Positions 31,461 to 42,740 are shown, counted from the first letter of the stretch. The stretch: DNA of 64,000 bases from Paroedura picta (GCF_049243985.1 NC_135384.1:13574501-13638500), one strand, 5' to 3'. Translations and numbers: made by a program. Notes: generated by a model not told the origin, from the sequence alone.

Positions 31461-32329
31461 AGAGATCTTATAAAACCTGATACTGTATTTTGTGTTGAAT
31501 GGATGGCTTCTTGGTTAAAGCCTAACATTTAGCCCCTCCAAAACAATTTCTGCCTGAGATGCATGAAGCTAAATACATAGTTTTCAGTCATCCCAACCTG
31601 AAATTGCCTTGTGATTTTGTCCCCAAAGAATTCAAAGATTGTTCTGCTCCCTTAAGGACTTATCTGAGCTGGGCCATTACTCAGTTCCCAAGGACCTCAT
31701 ATATTCAGTTTCTGGAAGATACTGACAAGCTGTGATTAGTTTCTTCTTGGGAGGTTTTCAAAAGTTATCTGGGGAACAATCTATTTCAATGACATTTGAT
31801 TGAGATGTATCACCTTTATCGTACAGGTGTTTGATATAGGATCTGTCTTGCATACTATAGCAATAATTATATTTAGGTATATATTGCCTCTCAAACATCT
31901 TTGGGGTGCTGTTTCCTGATGGCGTCCATGCCATTTTTGCCATTTGCCACCTTATATTTGCCTGTTCTCTCGTCCGTGTGGCCACAAGAAACTCTTACTA
32001 CTGATTTATTTATTATTTTTGAGAGTTCTAACACACCCCTCTCCAGAATTGGTCTCAGAGTGGGGTACATCAGTAAAATACAAATTACAATAAATATAGA
32101 CATGTGAATAAAATTCTAAAAATTAGATTATAACCCAATGCCACTTGCTAATTTTTTTTCTTGTTCATATATGGTTATAGAGCGTAAGCACTTTCCAGGT
32201 GATCTGCACTCTCTCCTCCCGCTCCTGTATTAGCTTTTCTTTTTTGAGGGGTTAGTGGGTTGTAGTCTGCCATGTTTTTTAAAAAATGTTTTTTTGGAGT
32301 CTGTTTGTAAACAGAGGAATGTCTGGAAT

Positions 32330-32430
32330 GGTTTTAATGGGGTTTTAATGGACACACTGTAACCCGCCACGAGCCAGTTAGGAGAGTGGCAGGCAATAAG
32401 TCGAATCCATCCATCAATCAATCAATCAAT
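32330..32430 (+). mobile_element. L2-like LINE 3' tail with (AATC)n
   Basis: CCGCCACGAGCCAGTTAGGA and GTGGCAGGCAATAAGTCGAA followed by ATCAATCAATCAATC. A tiny 3' fragment. Confidence 0.5.
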
Positions 32431-32569
32431 ATGCTCCTATTAACAATTTTAGAAGTAATTGTTTTTTAAATTAACACCCACATGTTCAGGAAAATTTTCC
32501 AGGGCCAACAAGAAACCCCAGGGTTTCTCAAGGTTGATAAAGCCTGCTTCAGAGGGTGCTTATCTCCAT

Positions 32570-32750
32570 GACCGTTTATGCACTGAGAACTTCACTGCCC
32601 CAGCTCTTGTGCAGGAACACAAATAGGGGGCGGATGAGGAGCACCGAGCCAAATACTCCCTTGTGTGAGTGCAGGAAGAGGTGGGGCAACCTGCCATGAC
32701 TAAAACTCCAGCCTGAAGCCTGGCATTAAACCTCCAGTGCATAAATGGTC
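32570..32750 (-). mobile_element. 181-bp MITE (copy 2, full length)
   Basis: Exactly 181 bp, like the 5812 copy, but in the opposite orientation. Terminal repeats are GACCGTTTATGCACTG and CAGTGCATAAATGGTC. It is flanked by CAT at 32567-32569 and 32751-32753. Confidence 0.88.
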
Positions 32751-32835
32751 CATGAGAAACTAGCTTTTGCTCTGTTCCCTTTTCTTTTGCAGAAATCATG
32801 GTGCTTTTCCCTACTTCTTATTTCCGTTGATATCA

Positions 32836-33042
32836 CACTTCGTATTTGACACCCAAAGCAGCTTATGACACCCTATTTTCACAACCATCACTTCGTGAAG
32901 CAAGGTTGGGTTGAAAGACTGTGGTGGTGTGTCCAAGGTCATGCAGTGAGCCTCAGGATCAGGGTAGGCATGTACATTCAATTGTCCCAAGTCCTAGTCC
33001 AACACTCTAAACATTGTGCCACATCAGCTCTTCTACTCCTTT
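32836..33042 (-). mobile_element. Old tRNA-derived SINE (third family)
   Basis: GTCCAAGGTCATGCAGTGAG, TCAGGATCAGGGTAGG, CAAGTCCTAGTCCAACACTC and TGTGCCACATCAGCTCT form the reverse of a widespread amniote tRNA-SINE layout. It is diverged. From 33043 to 34246 no gene or clear repeat was recognised. Confidence 0.55.
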
Positions 33043-34246
33043 TCATGTAAGGCAGAAAGGGAAAACAACTGTGATTCAGAGTCTGGACTCCTCTATCAGT
33101 CAGATAACCCCTCCCTTCTATCATTTTCTCATATAATTAATAGAAAGTAGGAAGCCAGAGAGATTGAGTATGTGCATGTTTGTTTGCTCACATTTGCTCT
33201 TGATCTTGTGAACCTGTTTCAAAACAGAAACCTCCAAAACTCTTCTAATATAATACCTGTAAATCAGGAATTCCACAAATAAATTATTTGTTAAAGGTAG
33301 AAAAAAAGCAGAATGGTCTGCCATTTAAATTCTGAGTCCTGATCATAGTAATTCAAGAGCTAATTCAGAGACAGTGCACAGAAGAAATATTTTGCCTGTG
33401 AGGAGCTGAAGGAATAAACACACACAAAAAACATTTTTGATAAACGGTATGGCCTCAGCTTATGTTATTGCATACAATCCAGGAGCAATACTCTCTGACA
33501 AACCCCATCCTTCACCTGCAGGGGAATTAGTCACGAAGTGGAGAAACACAGAGACGCATGTGTATGCTGGCCTCTACATGGTCCCACCACCACCTGGTGA
33601 TATAAGCTGACAGCCCCTACCTGAGCATCTGACTGTGTGGATTCACATCCCCAAGGTGCCACCCAAGTGAAGGAAGCAGGCATGTAGGCACAGTCCCTAC
33701 TCTAAAAGGATCTGTCTCAATGGCCGAACCAACACCAAGCTGTGGCAGTAAAAGAGCAACATAAACCAATATCCATATAATAAACCATAGTCAATGGAAG
33801 GGTGGGCGGGAAAGTTGGAAACCAAATAGAGACGGAGAGTTGTTTCCAGCCTGGGAGAATCATGTGGTCAATGGAAGCCTCCTTCCTGCCTACTCCCCTG
33901 GCCCACAAACTATGACACACGTGTGTTTTTAAGAAGCAATTGACAAATGTGCACAATGCACAGACAACACAGGAATAAAGAAACAAGCAAAAATACACAT
34001 GTAACAATTTTACTTCCAAAATGAAATCACAAAAAAGTTTAAATTCAGTTAGAAGGACCACATTCTGAATGGCCATTGGTTTACAAATCCTGCATTTCTG
34101 TCATTCACTTATGCTCTTGGTCAGAAAGACTCAGGCGTATAGAACAGGCATGAAAAAACAGGAAAGGTCCAACCAAAATCTGTTTACTTTATGCAGACTA
34201 TTAATGTTTTATCCTACATAACAAACCACACCGCATAATACTTGGT

Positions 34247-35188
34247 TCATCTCCAGTGGAAGCAATTTCTCAAGGTTTCCTTCACATCTTTGTTCCTTAG
34301 TGTGTAGATGAAAGGATTCAGCAAAGGAGTCACAATAGTATTCAGGATATTCACAATTTTGGTCATCTCTAAAGATGTCCGTTTGGACGGCTTGACGAAC
34401 AGAAAGATGGTGGAACCGTACCATATCATCACCACGGCAAGATGGGAAGAGCACGTTGAAAAAGCCTTCTGCTGTCCTTTGGCCGAAGGGATGCGCAGAA
34501 TGGTGGAAATGATGTATATGTAGGAAAGAAAGGTTATCAGACACGAGCCCAAGATGACGATGACTGAGATCACGAAAGCTGCCATCTCAATGGCATAGGT
34601 GTCAGTACAAGAAAGAACTATCCATGAATCGATGTTGCAGTAGAAGTGATTGATCACGTTGGGCCCACAGAAGGACAGTCTTGTGATGAGAAAAGCTGGT
34701 ATGCAGATCACAAGGAAGCCACACAGCCAAGAGCTGAATGCCAGTTTAATAGAGAGGCTGAGGTCCATAATACTACTGTAGTGCAAAGGGTAACATATGG
34801 CCAAATATCGGTCATAAGCCATCGCGGAGAGCAGGAAATATTCTGTGCAGCCAAAGGCGAAAACAAAGTACATCTGGAGGATGCAGCCAGTGAAAGAGAT
34901 GCTCCTGCTCTTCCCCAGAATGATGGCGAGGGTCTTAGGCATGGAGGACGTGGTGTACCATATCTCCAGGAATGAGAGATTGCAAAGGAAGAAATACATG
35001 GGAATGTGGAGGCGGCGGTTTGTTATCACTAGAATAAAGATGGCCAGATTTCCCATTATTGTCAGGATATATATAACTAAAAAGAGCGTAAAGATGAACA
35101 TTTGCAAATACAGAGATCCAGGGAAACCAAGAAGGATGAAGTCTGACATACTTGTTCCATTCTGTCTCCCCTGGCTGTGCTCCCTCAT
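34247..35188 (-). CDS. Olfactory receptor, class II, OR6-like
   Basis: Intact 313-residue receptor on the minus strand, same clade as the tandem genes but well diverged. It has NGTSMSDFILLGFPGSLYLQM (glycosylation site NGT), TIMGNLAIFILVI in TM1, PMYFFLCNLSFLEIWYTTSS, MAYDRYLAICYPLHY, CNIDSWIVLSCTDTYAIE, KAFSTCSSHLAVVM and PLLNPFIYTLRNK, ending NCFHWR. The ATG lies shortly after an acceptor-like TTTGTATCAACAG on the minus strand, which supports the start. A candidate donor-bearing 5' exon lies 1.4 kb upstream at 36630. It is presumed to be a functional odorant receptor in olfactory cilia. No inactivating change was seen. Confidence 0.96.
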   Translation of the reverse strand: MREHSQGRQNGTSMSDFILLGFPGSLYLQMFIFTLFLVIYILTIMGNLAIFILVITNRRLHIPMYFFLCNLSFLEIWYTTSSMPKTLAIILGKSRSISFTGCILQMYFVFAFGCTEYFLLSAMAYDRYLAICYPLHYSSIMDLSLSIKLAFSSWLCGFLVICIPAFLITRLSFCGPNVINHFYCNIDSWIVLSCTDTYAIEMAAFVISVIVILGSCLITFLSYIYIISTILRIPSAKGQQKAFSTCSSHLAVVMIWYGSTIFLFVKPSKRTSLEMTKIVNILNTIVTPLLNPFIYTLRNKDVKETLRNCFHWR

Positions 35189-35614
35189 TTGTCCTTTTTT
35201 TTACCTGTTGATACAAAGAGCTGAACATGCAGGAATTAACAAATCACATTTATAGTCATGAAACTGGAGTAAAGCATTTTCGACCAAAATTTGCTTGCAC
35301 CTTGACAAACAGATTCTGCTTTAACCGAATGAAAAACATAGGGCGGTGCTCAAATGGATTAAGAAGATCTAACACTCAAACTGATCATTTGCTGACAGCA
35401 GATAGACTTAAAGGGAACACAGATGAGCCAGGTGAATTGACAGAGAATTCTCATACCTGATCTAAATGTTCCTCTTGTCACATGAATGCAAACACCCCAT
35501 TCTAAGTTCTTGGCCTCCGTGAATTCAAAATCTCATCATGAGTTGTGGCATGCTTCCTTATACAATGCAGAAATGTTATGAGATATCTCTCTGTGGATGC
35601 CAGCTTCATGTTAG

Positions 35615-35825
35615 ATTTGAGTCCAGAAGCACATTAGAGCCCAATGAGACTTTCATGGTATAAGCTTTTGAGACTAAAAGCTCCCTTTGACAGATGTACC
35701 TAATAGTCCCATTGTTATCTGAACTTTGACCCTCAAAAGCTTACACCCTGAAAATCTGGGAAGTCTTGAAGGTGCTCATGAACCCAAATTTAGCTCAAAC
35801 ACAGACCAACACAGCCAGCCTAATG
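35615..35825 (+). repeat. Dispersed repeat, unassigned
   Basis: GAGTCCAGAAGCACATTAGA, GGTATAAGCTTTTGAGAC and AAGCTTACACCCTGAAAATC resemble a widespread squamate element with a 'some of these belongings ... are the result of' style GTCCAGTAGCACCTT start. The family is uncertain. A shorter relative may lie at 39440-39510. Confidence 0.35.
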
Positions 35826-35889
35826 AAACCAACTTCATGTTGCAAATGCTGTTTTACGTTTCATCTGAAAGATTTGTGAAACTCTCATA

Positions 35890-36057
35890 GACCGTTTACA
35901 CACTGGAGGTTTCATGCCGGGCTGCAGGCTGGAGTTTTAGTCGTGGCAGGTTGCCCCACCTCTTCCTGCACCCACATAGGGGAGCTTTTGGCTCAGTGTG
36001 CCTCATCCGCTTCTGCACGGGAGCTAGGGCAGTGAAGTTCCCAGTGCATAAATGGTC
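35890..36057 (+). mobile_element. 181-bp MITE (copy 3, 168 bp)
   Basis: Left end GACCGTTTACACACTGGAGG, right end CCAGTGCATAAATGGTC. It is flanked by ATA at 35887-35889 and 36058-36060. It is slightly shorter because of internal deletions. Confidence 0.88.
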
Positions 36058-36460
36058 ATACAGAGATATGGGTTTGGGGCTGCATTCATATAGCAAGAAA
36101 AACACACACGATCAGAAGCAACAGAGTGGCAAACTATAAGGACTAGATGTTCTCTCACAAAACAAGGAAGTGATAGATTATATAAGAAACAGAGGCAGAA
36201 AAAACAAATAAAAGCAGAAAAGAAGGATTCTTTTATGGGATAGTTTTTTTAAATATGAAAAACAGAAAAGAGAAGGAAAAGCCACCACTGGAAAGGACTT
36301 CTACAGTCTATGTGAGAATGACCATAGCATAAACTAAAGCTTTTTAGTTTATAAATTAAAAAACATGCAGAATTACTCTTGATTCCCTACCCCACCCATT
36401 TCTCAGGAAACAGAACAGAGACTCTCACATCCTGTCTTGTTATTAGAGTAATTCAGAGTG

Positions 36461-36545
36461 CACTGATCTGGATGGCTCAGGCTTGCCTGATCTCTACAGA
36501 TCTCTGAAGCTAAGCAAGTTCAGTCTTGCCTCTGGTCCTCATTAT
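36461..36545 (+). mobile_element. 5S-rRNA-derived SINE remnant
   Basis: TTGCCTGATCTCTACAGATC, CTGAAGCTAAGCAAGTTCAG and TTGCCTCTGG follow the internal control region of 5S rRNA (GCCTGATCTCGTCTGATCTCGGAAGCTAAGCAGG). Too short and diverged to be a 5S gene. A second remnant is at 60797. Confidence 0.6.
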
Positions 36546-36629
36546 TACTGGTAATGTGCAAAGTATTACTGGTAATGTGTGAAACCTCTCAGAATATGTA
36601 AACCAAAGCAATAAAATAGAGGAACTTAC

Positions 36630-36960
36630 CAAATATGCGTTGATTCACTCCACTGTAGCAATATTCCCAAAGTACGACTTTTATTAACTGTTCATAATGA
36701 TTCATTATTCCATCTAAAGAATAATTAATACATAAACACTCCCAGACTACAGTTTTCTATGAATTTTTGCATTGATTGAATCTGTTATGTCTTACTTTGT
36801 CTAAACCATAAGTAAGAACACAGGGGTTTCCAATTGCTTAAGGCTTTTTATATTATCTTAACCAAATGTTCCTTTGAGAGGTGATCGCCAACGACTTCAT
36901 CAACTTTTGAAAGTTCAAACAGTACTTGCATAATTATGAAAAATAAAATTTCCCAGAAAG
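36630..36960 (-). promoter_or_regulatory. Putative 5' exon region of the 34247-35188 OR
   Basis: On the minus strand CGCATATTTG|GTAAGT has its exon edge at 36630. The region matches 42970-43250, which lies in the same position upstream of the 40081-41142 OR, for example CTTCATCAACTTT against ATTCATCAATTT and TTCACTCCACTG against TTCATTCCATGG. Similarity across otherwise unrelated intergenic DNA suggests a shared promoter/first-exon segment. Confidence 0.45.
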
Positions 36961-37319
36961 CACTGATGTCTTCTGGGCTCCAGTCTCTCCATGGATTTGG
37001 TTTTAAGCAATACAAACAAAGAGAATGCCCATAGGAATTAAACATTAAATGGACAGCCGGAGGCAAAGTATAATCAATCTGTTAATAAGCATATATAGCT
37101 CATAAGTGTTGAATTGTTTTCCCTCATTAAAAGCTATCGCAGTTTAGTTGGATGTACATTTTAATTAATTTGGATTAATTACCACACATGATTAAAACTC
37201 CTGCTTGATAGTTTTTTAAAAAGTCATCATCAAAGAAAAAGCATCGCTTCTTATCCTCAGTGTAGTTCAGATGCTGCAATAATTCACTACTCTGACAACT
37301 TTTGCTATAGATAATAGTG

Positions 37320-37405
37320 TCTTAGGGGCGCATGGTGAAGACTTTCCTATAGAATCACCGAGGGTCAGACACGACTGAACGGATAAAATCATCATCATCA
37401 ATAAT
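37320..37405 (+). repeat. SINE/LINE tail fragment
   Basis: GAGGGTCAGACACGACTGAA followed by AATCATCATCATCA is a typical 3' tail of a squamate retroposon, probably BovB-related. The rest of 36960-38080 holds a GT-rich stretch (about 37690-37790) and no gene. Confidence 0.4.
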
Positions 37406-38079
37406 GTCCTAGCTTACAGTACTCGGGGAGTATTTGAGGACCACTGGACAGTTGATCTCTTATCACCACCAGTCACAGCAATCTTGATATGCTTGCAATA
37501 TGAGTAAGAAAACCACAAGTTTTTGTGATGTCATTAGTGCTATGTATGGCAGAATGCATGCTAAAATGGTTGTTGGAATCCACCGCAGCAACTCCAAGGT
37601 CTTGACAAAAGTCTACTGGTAGCAGGCTCCTGAGTCCTAGCAACCCAAACATGCTGTATGGAGGCTGGAAGAGAGCATCAGAAAGGAACACAGAGGGGTG
37701 CACACACACATCTGAGCAGACACAAACATGTAGTATGAAGGTAGAGAGAGAGCACCAGATTCACAAATATACAAACACACACACACATGGAAAGCTGATG
37801 GGAAGGGCAGATGGCTGTGCAACAGGAGTCGGCAGGAAGGCAGAGAGTACACAAGGAAGAGGTCACACCCCATGGCTGTCCCTTGGAGGAGCGCTCCCCC
37901 CCAGCACCTGGGGTGCCAATGGATGAAGAGGTTGCACCTATCTGGCTACCTTATTTCCTCTCTGCAATTTTTTATATACCTGAAATAGGCCCTGGATACT
38001 GTGGCTGGTTGGGTGGCTATGGAGACATTATACCCTTTTGAAGCCTCACATTCAAACCTCAAGGAATATTTCCAACCTA

Positions 38080-38165
38080 GGGGTAGCCAACCTCCATGTC
38101 GGGTCTGGAGATCTTCTGAGATTTCTGTTCATCTCCAGACTATAAAGATCAGCACACCCCAGCAG
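38080..38165 (+). repeat. Dispersed repeat fragment
   Basis: GGGTAGCCAACCTCCATGTC and CATCTCCAGACTATAAAGATC resemble a common squamate short repeat. It is short and diverged; family not assigned. Confidence 0.35.
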
Positions 38166-38289
38166 AAATGAAGCTCCCCTCTTTCACAAGATCCTAACAG
38201 AAGTGGTCTAATAAGTTAATAATATAATTTTATATAATCTTATTAATAATTAAATTTGGAAAGTCAAATTGTTATCAGCTGTTATTAAT

Positions 38290-38400
38290 GCAACTTTATT
38301 GCATGTACATGCCTGTTGTTATCTTCCCCGAGACAACTGGGAAGTGCAGGCTATAAAAATAAATTGTTGTTGTTGTTATTATTATTATTATATTTGTTTT
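38290..38400 (+). mobile_element. LINE 3' tail with (TTG)n/(ATT)n
   Basis: CCCCGAGACAACTGGGAAGT and GCAGGCTATAAAAATAAATTG followed by trinucleotide repeats, an L2-type end. The interval 38400-38880 shows nothing recognisable. Confidence 0.45.
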
Positions 38401-38884
38401 CACTGCTTCCAACATGGGGCTTCTCCATAAAATCCCAGGGCGAGCTAGCTACATTCACACCTATCCTAATCAACCACTATAGATCAAATACTCATACAGG
38501 ATCAAAGACCATTGTGACATGCAGACAGGACAGGAAACAACCCATGGCAAGGTAAGTCAAGCAATACAGGCAATACAGGGCAAAAGTATACAATACGTGG
38601 CTTTGACAGTGGCTGCCAGTGTCATCCTTTCCTGGGTGTGTCCCACTGAGTAGATTGGAGAAGGATTGTGGTCTGTTCAGGATCTCCCTCCACTCAATTT
38701 AAATTTCACTCCCAAGTGTGGTTTCAGATCAGCATAATAAGAGGCAACCCAGGGGAAAATGTCATAAAGTAATCTGAAATATGGTGACACTGTGATAGGC
38801 AATTAGTAACATCTGCAAAGAGAAAACCTCAAACTCCTCAAAATAGCACTGCTTAAGTTATACTTATATACGCCACTTATCTAT

Positions 38885-39420
38885 GACAGATTATGAATGG
38901 GGCAGGAAACCTGGCATGGTGAGGGCAGCCCTGATTATGCATGATGCTGCCGCCATCCCATCCCTGGCCTGGCACAGCACCCTGAAAGACCCATGGCAAG
39001 GGAACACAGAATTTCCCACATTCCCTGGGATGACGCGAGTGCAAATGAGGGCTGGATTGAGCCAGTGCTATGCATAATCGGCAGAGATGGGCCTTTCAGC
39101 CTGGCCATTCCCCTGACGTACGGTGTCCCTGCAGGGACACCGCACCCCCCTGTCAGTTCAGCAGAGCCATGGAGCTGGCTGGGGAGTCCCACCCCCACCT
39201 TGGTGGGAGAGCAGCATGCCACTCCCCACCATTGTGCAGTGGAGCCCCCTTTACCCCTGCTCTCAGCCCCAATGCTGCTGCTTTCAGGCAGCATGCCTGG
39301 ATTTCTAGCCCCGGAGTTTTGCGTGCATGAATGCGGTATGTCAGGGTAGCCGTATATGCTGGGGGATGAGTACATAGGCTGGCTGCTACCATGCATAATG
39401 CGGTTTTGTAAGTCCCATTT
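38885..39420. repeat. GC-rich repeat block with a perfect 20-bp palindrome
   Basis: A GC-rich insertion in AT-rich DNA with several ATGCATAAT-like motifs at about 38935, 39068 and 39390, partly inverted relative to one another. GGTGTCCCTGCAGGGACACC at 39122-39141 is a perfect palindrome. Overlapping open frames on both strands look compositional. It is possibly a non-autonomous DNA transposon of unknown family. Confidence 0.4.
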
Positions 39421-40080
39421 CATTGACAAGGTGTGTTGCGAACATAAAATCAACCACTTGAGCGAAACTTCATTGGCCTTCAAGGTGCCATTGTACTGAA
39501 ACTTTGTTCTGCATCACTGTTTCAGTTATTTGGATTTTGAAGGAAAAAAAATTGAACTCCCACAAAGCCATATGACTCTTTTATGGTAGAATCTAAATAT
39601 GCAGAAATGATGAGGACATGCTGCTTATTTTATTTTTTTTAAGATTTATTGAATAAAAGAACATACTTTGTAGGAAAGAGAAGAGATAGACACCTGTCTG
39701 TCTGCTGGGAGAGAGGAAGAGACTCTCAGATGAACCAATAAAGCCTCAGTAAGCTGATCAGAGACAAGGAGGGAACGATTTGAAATATGCTAAGCTAGCT
39801 GGCTGTCCCCTTCACTGCCCCTCCTGGATTTCCCTGTCATCTCTCTGCATTTATGCACAGCGGATCTTGTATATTTGACAGGGGATAGCCCTGTGACAGG
39901 GGGTAGTTATTAGATAGGACTTTAAATAAAGATTGGGTTGATGGCTGATCAATTATGTGTGATAATTTTATCGCTTGATTTTATATGTTGCAATAGCTCT
40001 TTGTTAGGTGCTTTGAGTCTTTGATGGGAGCAAGGCAGGCCAAACTGATTTATATTAAATGTAGAGAAGAGAAACTTGTT

Positions 40081-41142
40081 TCAGATCAATTTCAGCTTGC
40101 TTAACCATTTGCATATTTGTAGCCTGAAGCTGTGTAATGTAGCCATATTTTTATGTGTTGATTTATCTCTGTCCCCTAACCACACAATAGGAGTATTGTC
40201 ACATCCCCAGTGCAATGAGTTTCTGAATGCGCCCTTTACCTCTTTGTTTCTCAGTGTGTAGATGAAAGGATTCAACAAGGGAACCACAATGAGGCTGAGG
40301 ATGTTCACTATTTTGGTAATTTCTAAAGATGTCTGCTTAGAAAGTTTGACAAAGAGAAAAATGGTAGAGCCATACCAAATAATCAAAGTGGCAAGATGGG
40401 AGGAACATGTGGAAAAGGCCCTTTGTCGTCCTTTGGCAGAAGGGATGTGCAGGATGGTAGAGATAATGTATATGTAGGATATAAAGGTTATCAGGCACGA
40501 ACCTATGATGACAATGACAGCCGTGACAAAGGATACTATCTCAATGGCATAGGTGTCCGTGCAGGACAAAACTATCCAGGAGTCAATGCTGCAGTAAAAG
40601 TTGTTTATCACGTTGGATCCACAGAAGGACAACCTTGAGATCAGAAAAGCAGGTATCACAACCACCAGGAACCCACAAACCCAAGAACCAAATGCCAGCT
40701 TGCCAGAGAGGCTGATGTCCATAATTGCATGGTAGTGCAGTGGGTGACAGATGGCCAAATATCGGTCGTAAGCCATGACAGAAAGCAGGAATTGTTCAGT
40801 GCTCCCAAATGAAAAAACAAAGTAGAGCTGTAGAAGGCAGCCTGTGAAAGAGATGGTTCTGCTCTTCCCCAGGAAGATGGCAAGGATTTTAGGGATAGAG
40901 GCTGTGGTGTACCATACCTCTAGGAAAGAAAGACTGCAAAGGAAAAAGTACATAGGCGTATGAAGTTGACGATTAGTTTTCACTAAAATGACGATGGACA
41001 TATTTCCAAAAACGGTCAAGATGTACATAATTAGAAAGAGGATGAACATGACTATTTGCAGACATGGGGATGCAGGGAAGCCAAGAAGGATGAATTCCAT
41101 AAGGGTGGTTTCATTTCTTTCACCTGGATTGTATGCTTCCAT
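40081..41142 (-). CDS. Olfactory receptor, class II, OR6-like, with extended C-terminus
   Basis: Intact receptor of 353 residues on the minus strand. It has NET in the N-terminus, FILLGFPASPCLQIV, GN in TM1, PMYFFLCSLSFLEVWYTT, MAYDRYLAICHPLHY, CSIDSWIVLSCTDTYAIE, KAFSTCSSHL-equivalent RAFSTCSSHLATL, and PLLNPFIYTLRNK. The family core ends near NSLHWG, where other members stop. This frame continues for about 35 more residues (CDNTPIVWLG...LSKLKLI). The extension has no recognisable motif and probably arose by loss of the usual stop. The start follows acceptor-like CTGGTTTCAG on the minus strand. It is likely functional, because long tails are usually tolerated. Confidence 0.94.
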   Translation of the reverse strand: MEAYNPGERNETTLMEFILLGFPASPCLQIVMFILFLIMYILTVFGNMSIVILVKTNRQLHTPMYFFLCSLSFLEVWYTTASIPKILAIFLGKSRTISFTGCLLQLYFVFSFGSTEQFLLSVMAYDRYLAICHPLHYHAIMDISLSGKLAFGSWVCGFLVVVIPAFLISRLSFCGSNVINNFYCSIDSWIVLSCTDTYAIEIVSFVTAVIVIIGSCLITFISYIYIISTILHIPSAKGRQRAFSTCSSHLATLIIWYGSTIFLFVKLSKQTSLEITKIVNILSLIVVPLLNPFIYTLRNKEVKGAFRNSLHWGCDNTPIVWLGDRDKSTHKNMATLHSFRLQICKWLSKLKLI

Positions 41143-41454
41143 CTGTCCACTTTATTTCCCCTTCTGAAACCAGTGGTTGAATTAATACCTAAAATGACGT
41201 CACCAAGAACTAAACATTAGGTAAGACAAATCAACTTTTTTGCTTATTCTGCTCAATCTTCTTCCTTTCCCCCACCCCTGTCCCAATCAGAATCTATCTA
41301 TGAGAGGATCAGAGAAGATCATTCTTTCCTTTCCACCGGCAGAAAAATTAGTTTAATCCAGCTTGTTCCCCTATTGAAAACTTCATAAACCAAACTGTCC
41401 CTTTCCTATTGTGAAGTTTGTGTAGACCACTTGTCTACACTGACTGTTAATTTT

Positions 41455-41800
41455 TTAACCGAGCTCCCAGAGGAGATCAAGGCCCTGACAGAATTTGAAC
41501 AGTGCTGCAGGGCCTGCAAAAGGGAGCTCCTCTGCCAGGCATTTGGTTGAGGTCAACCTAAACCACCGCTTCCCAATGGCCCCCAAGCCTCCCTCCTACA
41601 ACAACCACTACAAATTCATCCAACCCATTGGGCCTCAGTATGAATTGTACTGATGCTCTTTGCAGTTTCCACCATTCTGTAATGTTCTTGTTATTATGTT
41701 AATGTTCTTGTTGTTACCACATTGTTATTACTACAGATGGAGTTACCTGTATCGTTTCTTGTTTCATGTAAACCTCCCTGAGCCTTCGGGGAGGGTGGTA
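41455..41800 (+). mobile_element. L2-like LINE 3' end
   Basis: GAGCTCCCAGAGGAGATCAA, CCAGGCATTTGGTTGAGGTC, CATGTAAACCTCCCTGAGCC and GGGAGGGTGGTAGATTAGAT, in the order of an L2 3' end. Confidence 0.75.
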
Positions 41801-41860
41801 GATTAGATAGCTAGATAGGTAGGTAGGTAGGTAGGTAGGTAGGTAGATAGATAGATAATC
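41800..41860. repeat. (GATA/GGTA)n microsatellite
   Basis: AGATAGCTAGATAGGTAGG and seven GGTA units followed by GATA units, at the L2 tail. From 41870 to 42740 no gene was recognised. Confidence 0.9.
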
Positions 41861-42740
41861 CAAGATAAAAACAATGCTTCCAACTTTCAGCAGATGATTT
41901 TTTGCTGATGTTATTAACACGCCCCATGTAACCACTGACCTATAGACAAGACCTATGGTACCAGAACCCTGGGTGGGTACCTCTGACAACAGACCTCATA
42001 ATGGGACGAGACTAGTACTTGTGTGCTTCTTCAATCAAGGCTATTTCAATCAAGATTATGGAGTCTGGATTTTGGACATTTGCTCTGGCCTAGACAAAAA
42101 GCAAAGTCTGGCCAACCTTCCCAAGAAAGCATCAGTGAAGCCTGGCATAACTAGCTGACCCTTTGCATGAACTCAGCATCCCTGAACCCGTGGGAAACAC
42201 ACACATGTTGCCTGCACCTTCAAAAAGCATGTTCCTTCCTGATTCCCCCACACACACAATTATTCACTGTACATAGGAAACAGCACATCTCAGAAGTGCT
42301 TTCTTACCTCTGAAATCCCCTTCCTCTATGAGTAAGTGTATGAGCCTTGCTGTTCTCTCCCCCAAACGTAACCATTTCCTCTAATTTCCTGCCACATGTG
42401 CAGTATGATTGCTTTGTGTTTGTCCGGGTGCTATTCCTTAAATAAAGCTACATCCATATTTTTTAAAGTATTTGTTGTATGCCTTGTATTCCTAAAGTGC
42501 TGAATTACCAGGTAAAACATGCAAAAGATCTTTGATTATCCCCTTTTTCACTTAGCTGATTCCCCATTTTTCTATCAGAGTATTTGGGGTAACACCCCCC
42601 CCCCCAATAAAAAGCTGTGCTAGGAATTTTAAAGATCATAGAACTAATGTTAAACAGTAGCATTTCAGTGTGATGGCAATAATAAACATAGAGAAGATGA
42701 GTCAATAAGATCTGGGTCAGAACACCTCACATTCGCACAA

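Larger units (their letters stand above)
28246..32110 (-). repeat. Right arm of the inverted OR duplication
   Basis: Reverse-complement counterpart of 20480-25790. It carries the OR at 29808-30749, its 3' flank to 28246 and its upstream region to about 32110. The arm-specific insertions are a CR1 tail (28716-28955) and a family-B SINE (29257-29535). It retains the empty site of the 1192-bp transposon at 28480-28482. Confidence 0.8.

Noticed and set aside
36461-36545. Possible 5S rRNA gene
   Set aside because: Only the control region is recognisable. It is too short and too diverged, so it was called a SINE remnant.
38883-39483. Several overlapping frames of 60-180 codons
   Set aside because: Both strands and several frames are open because the block is GC-rich. 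There is no domain or consistent start.
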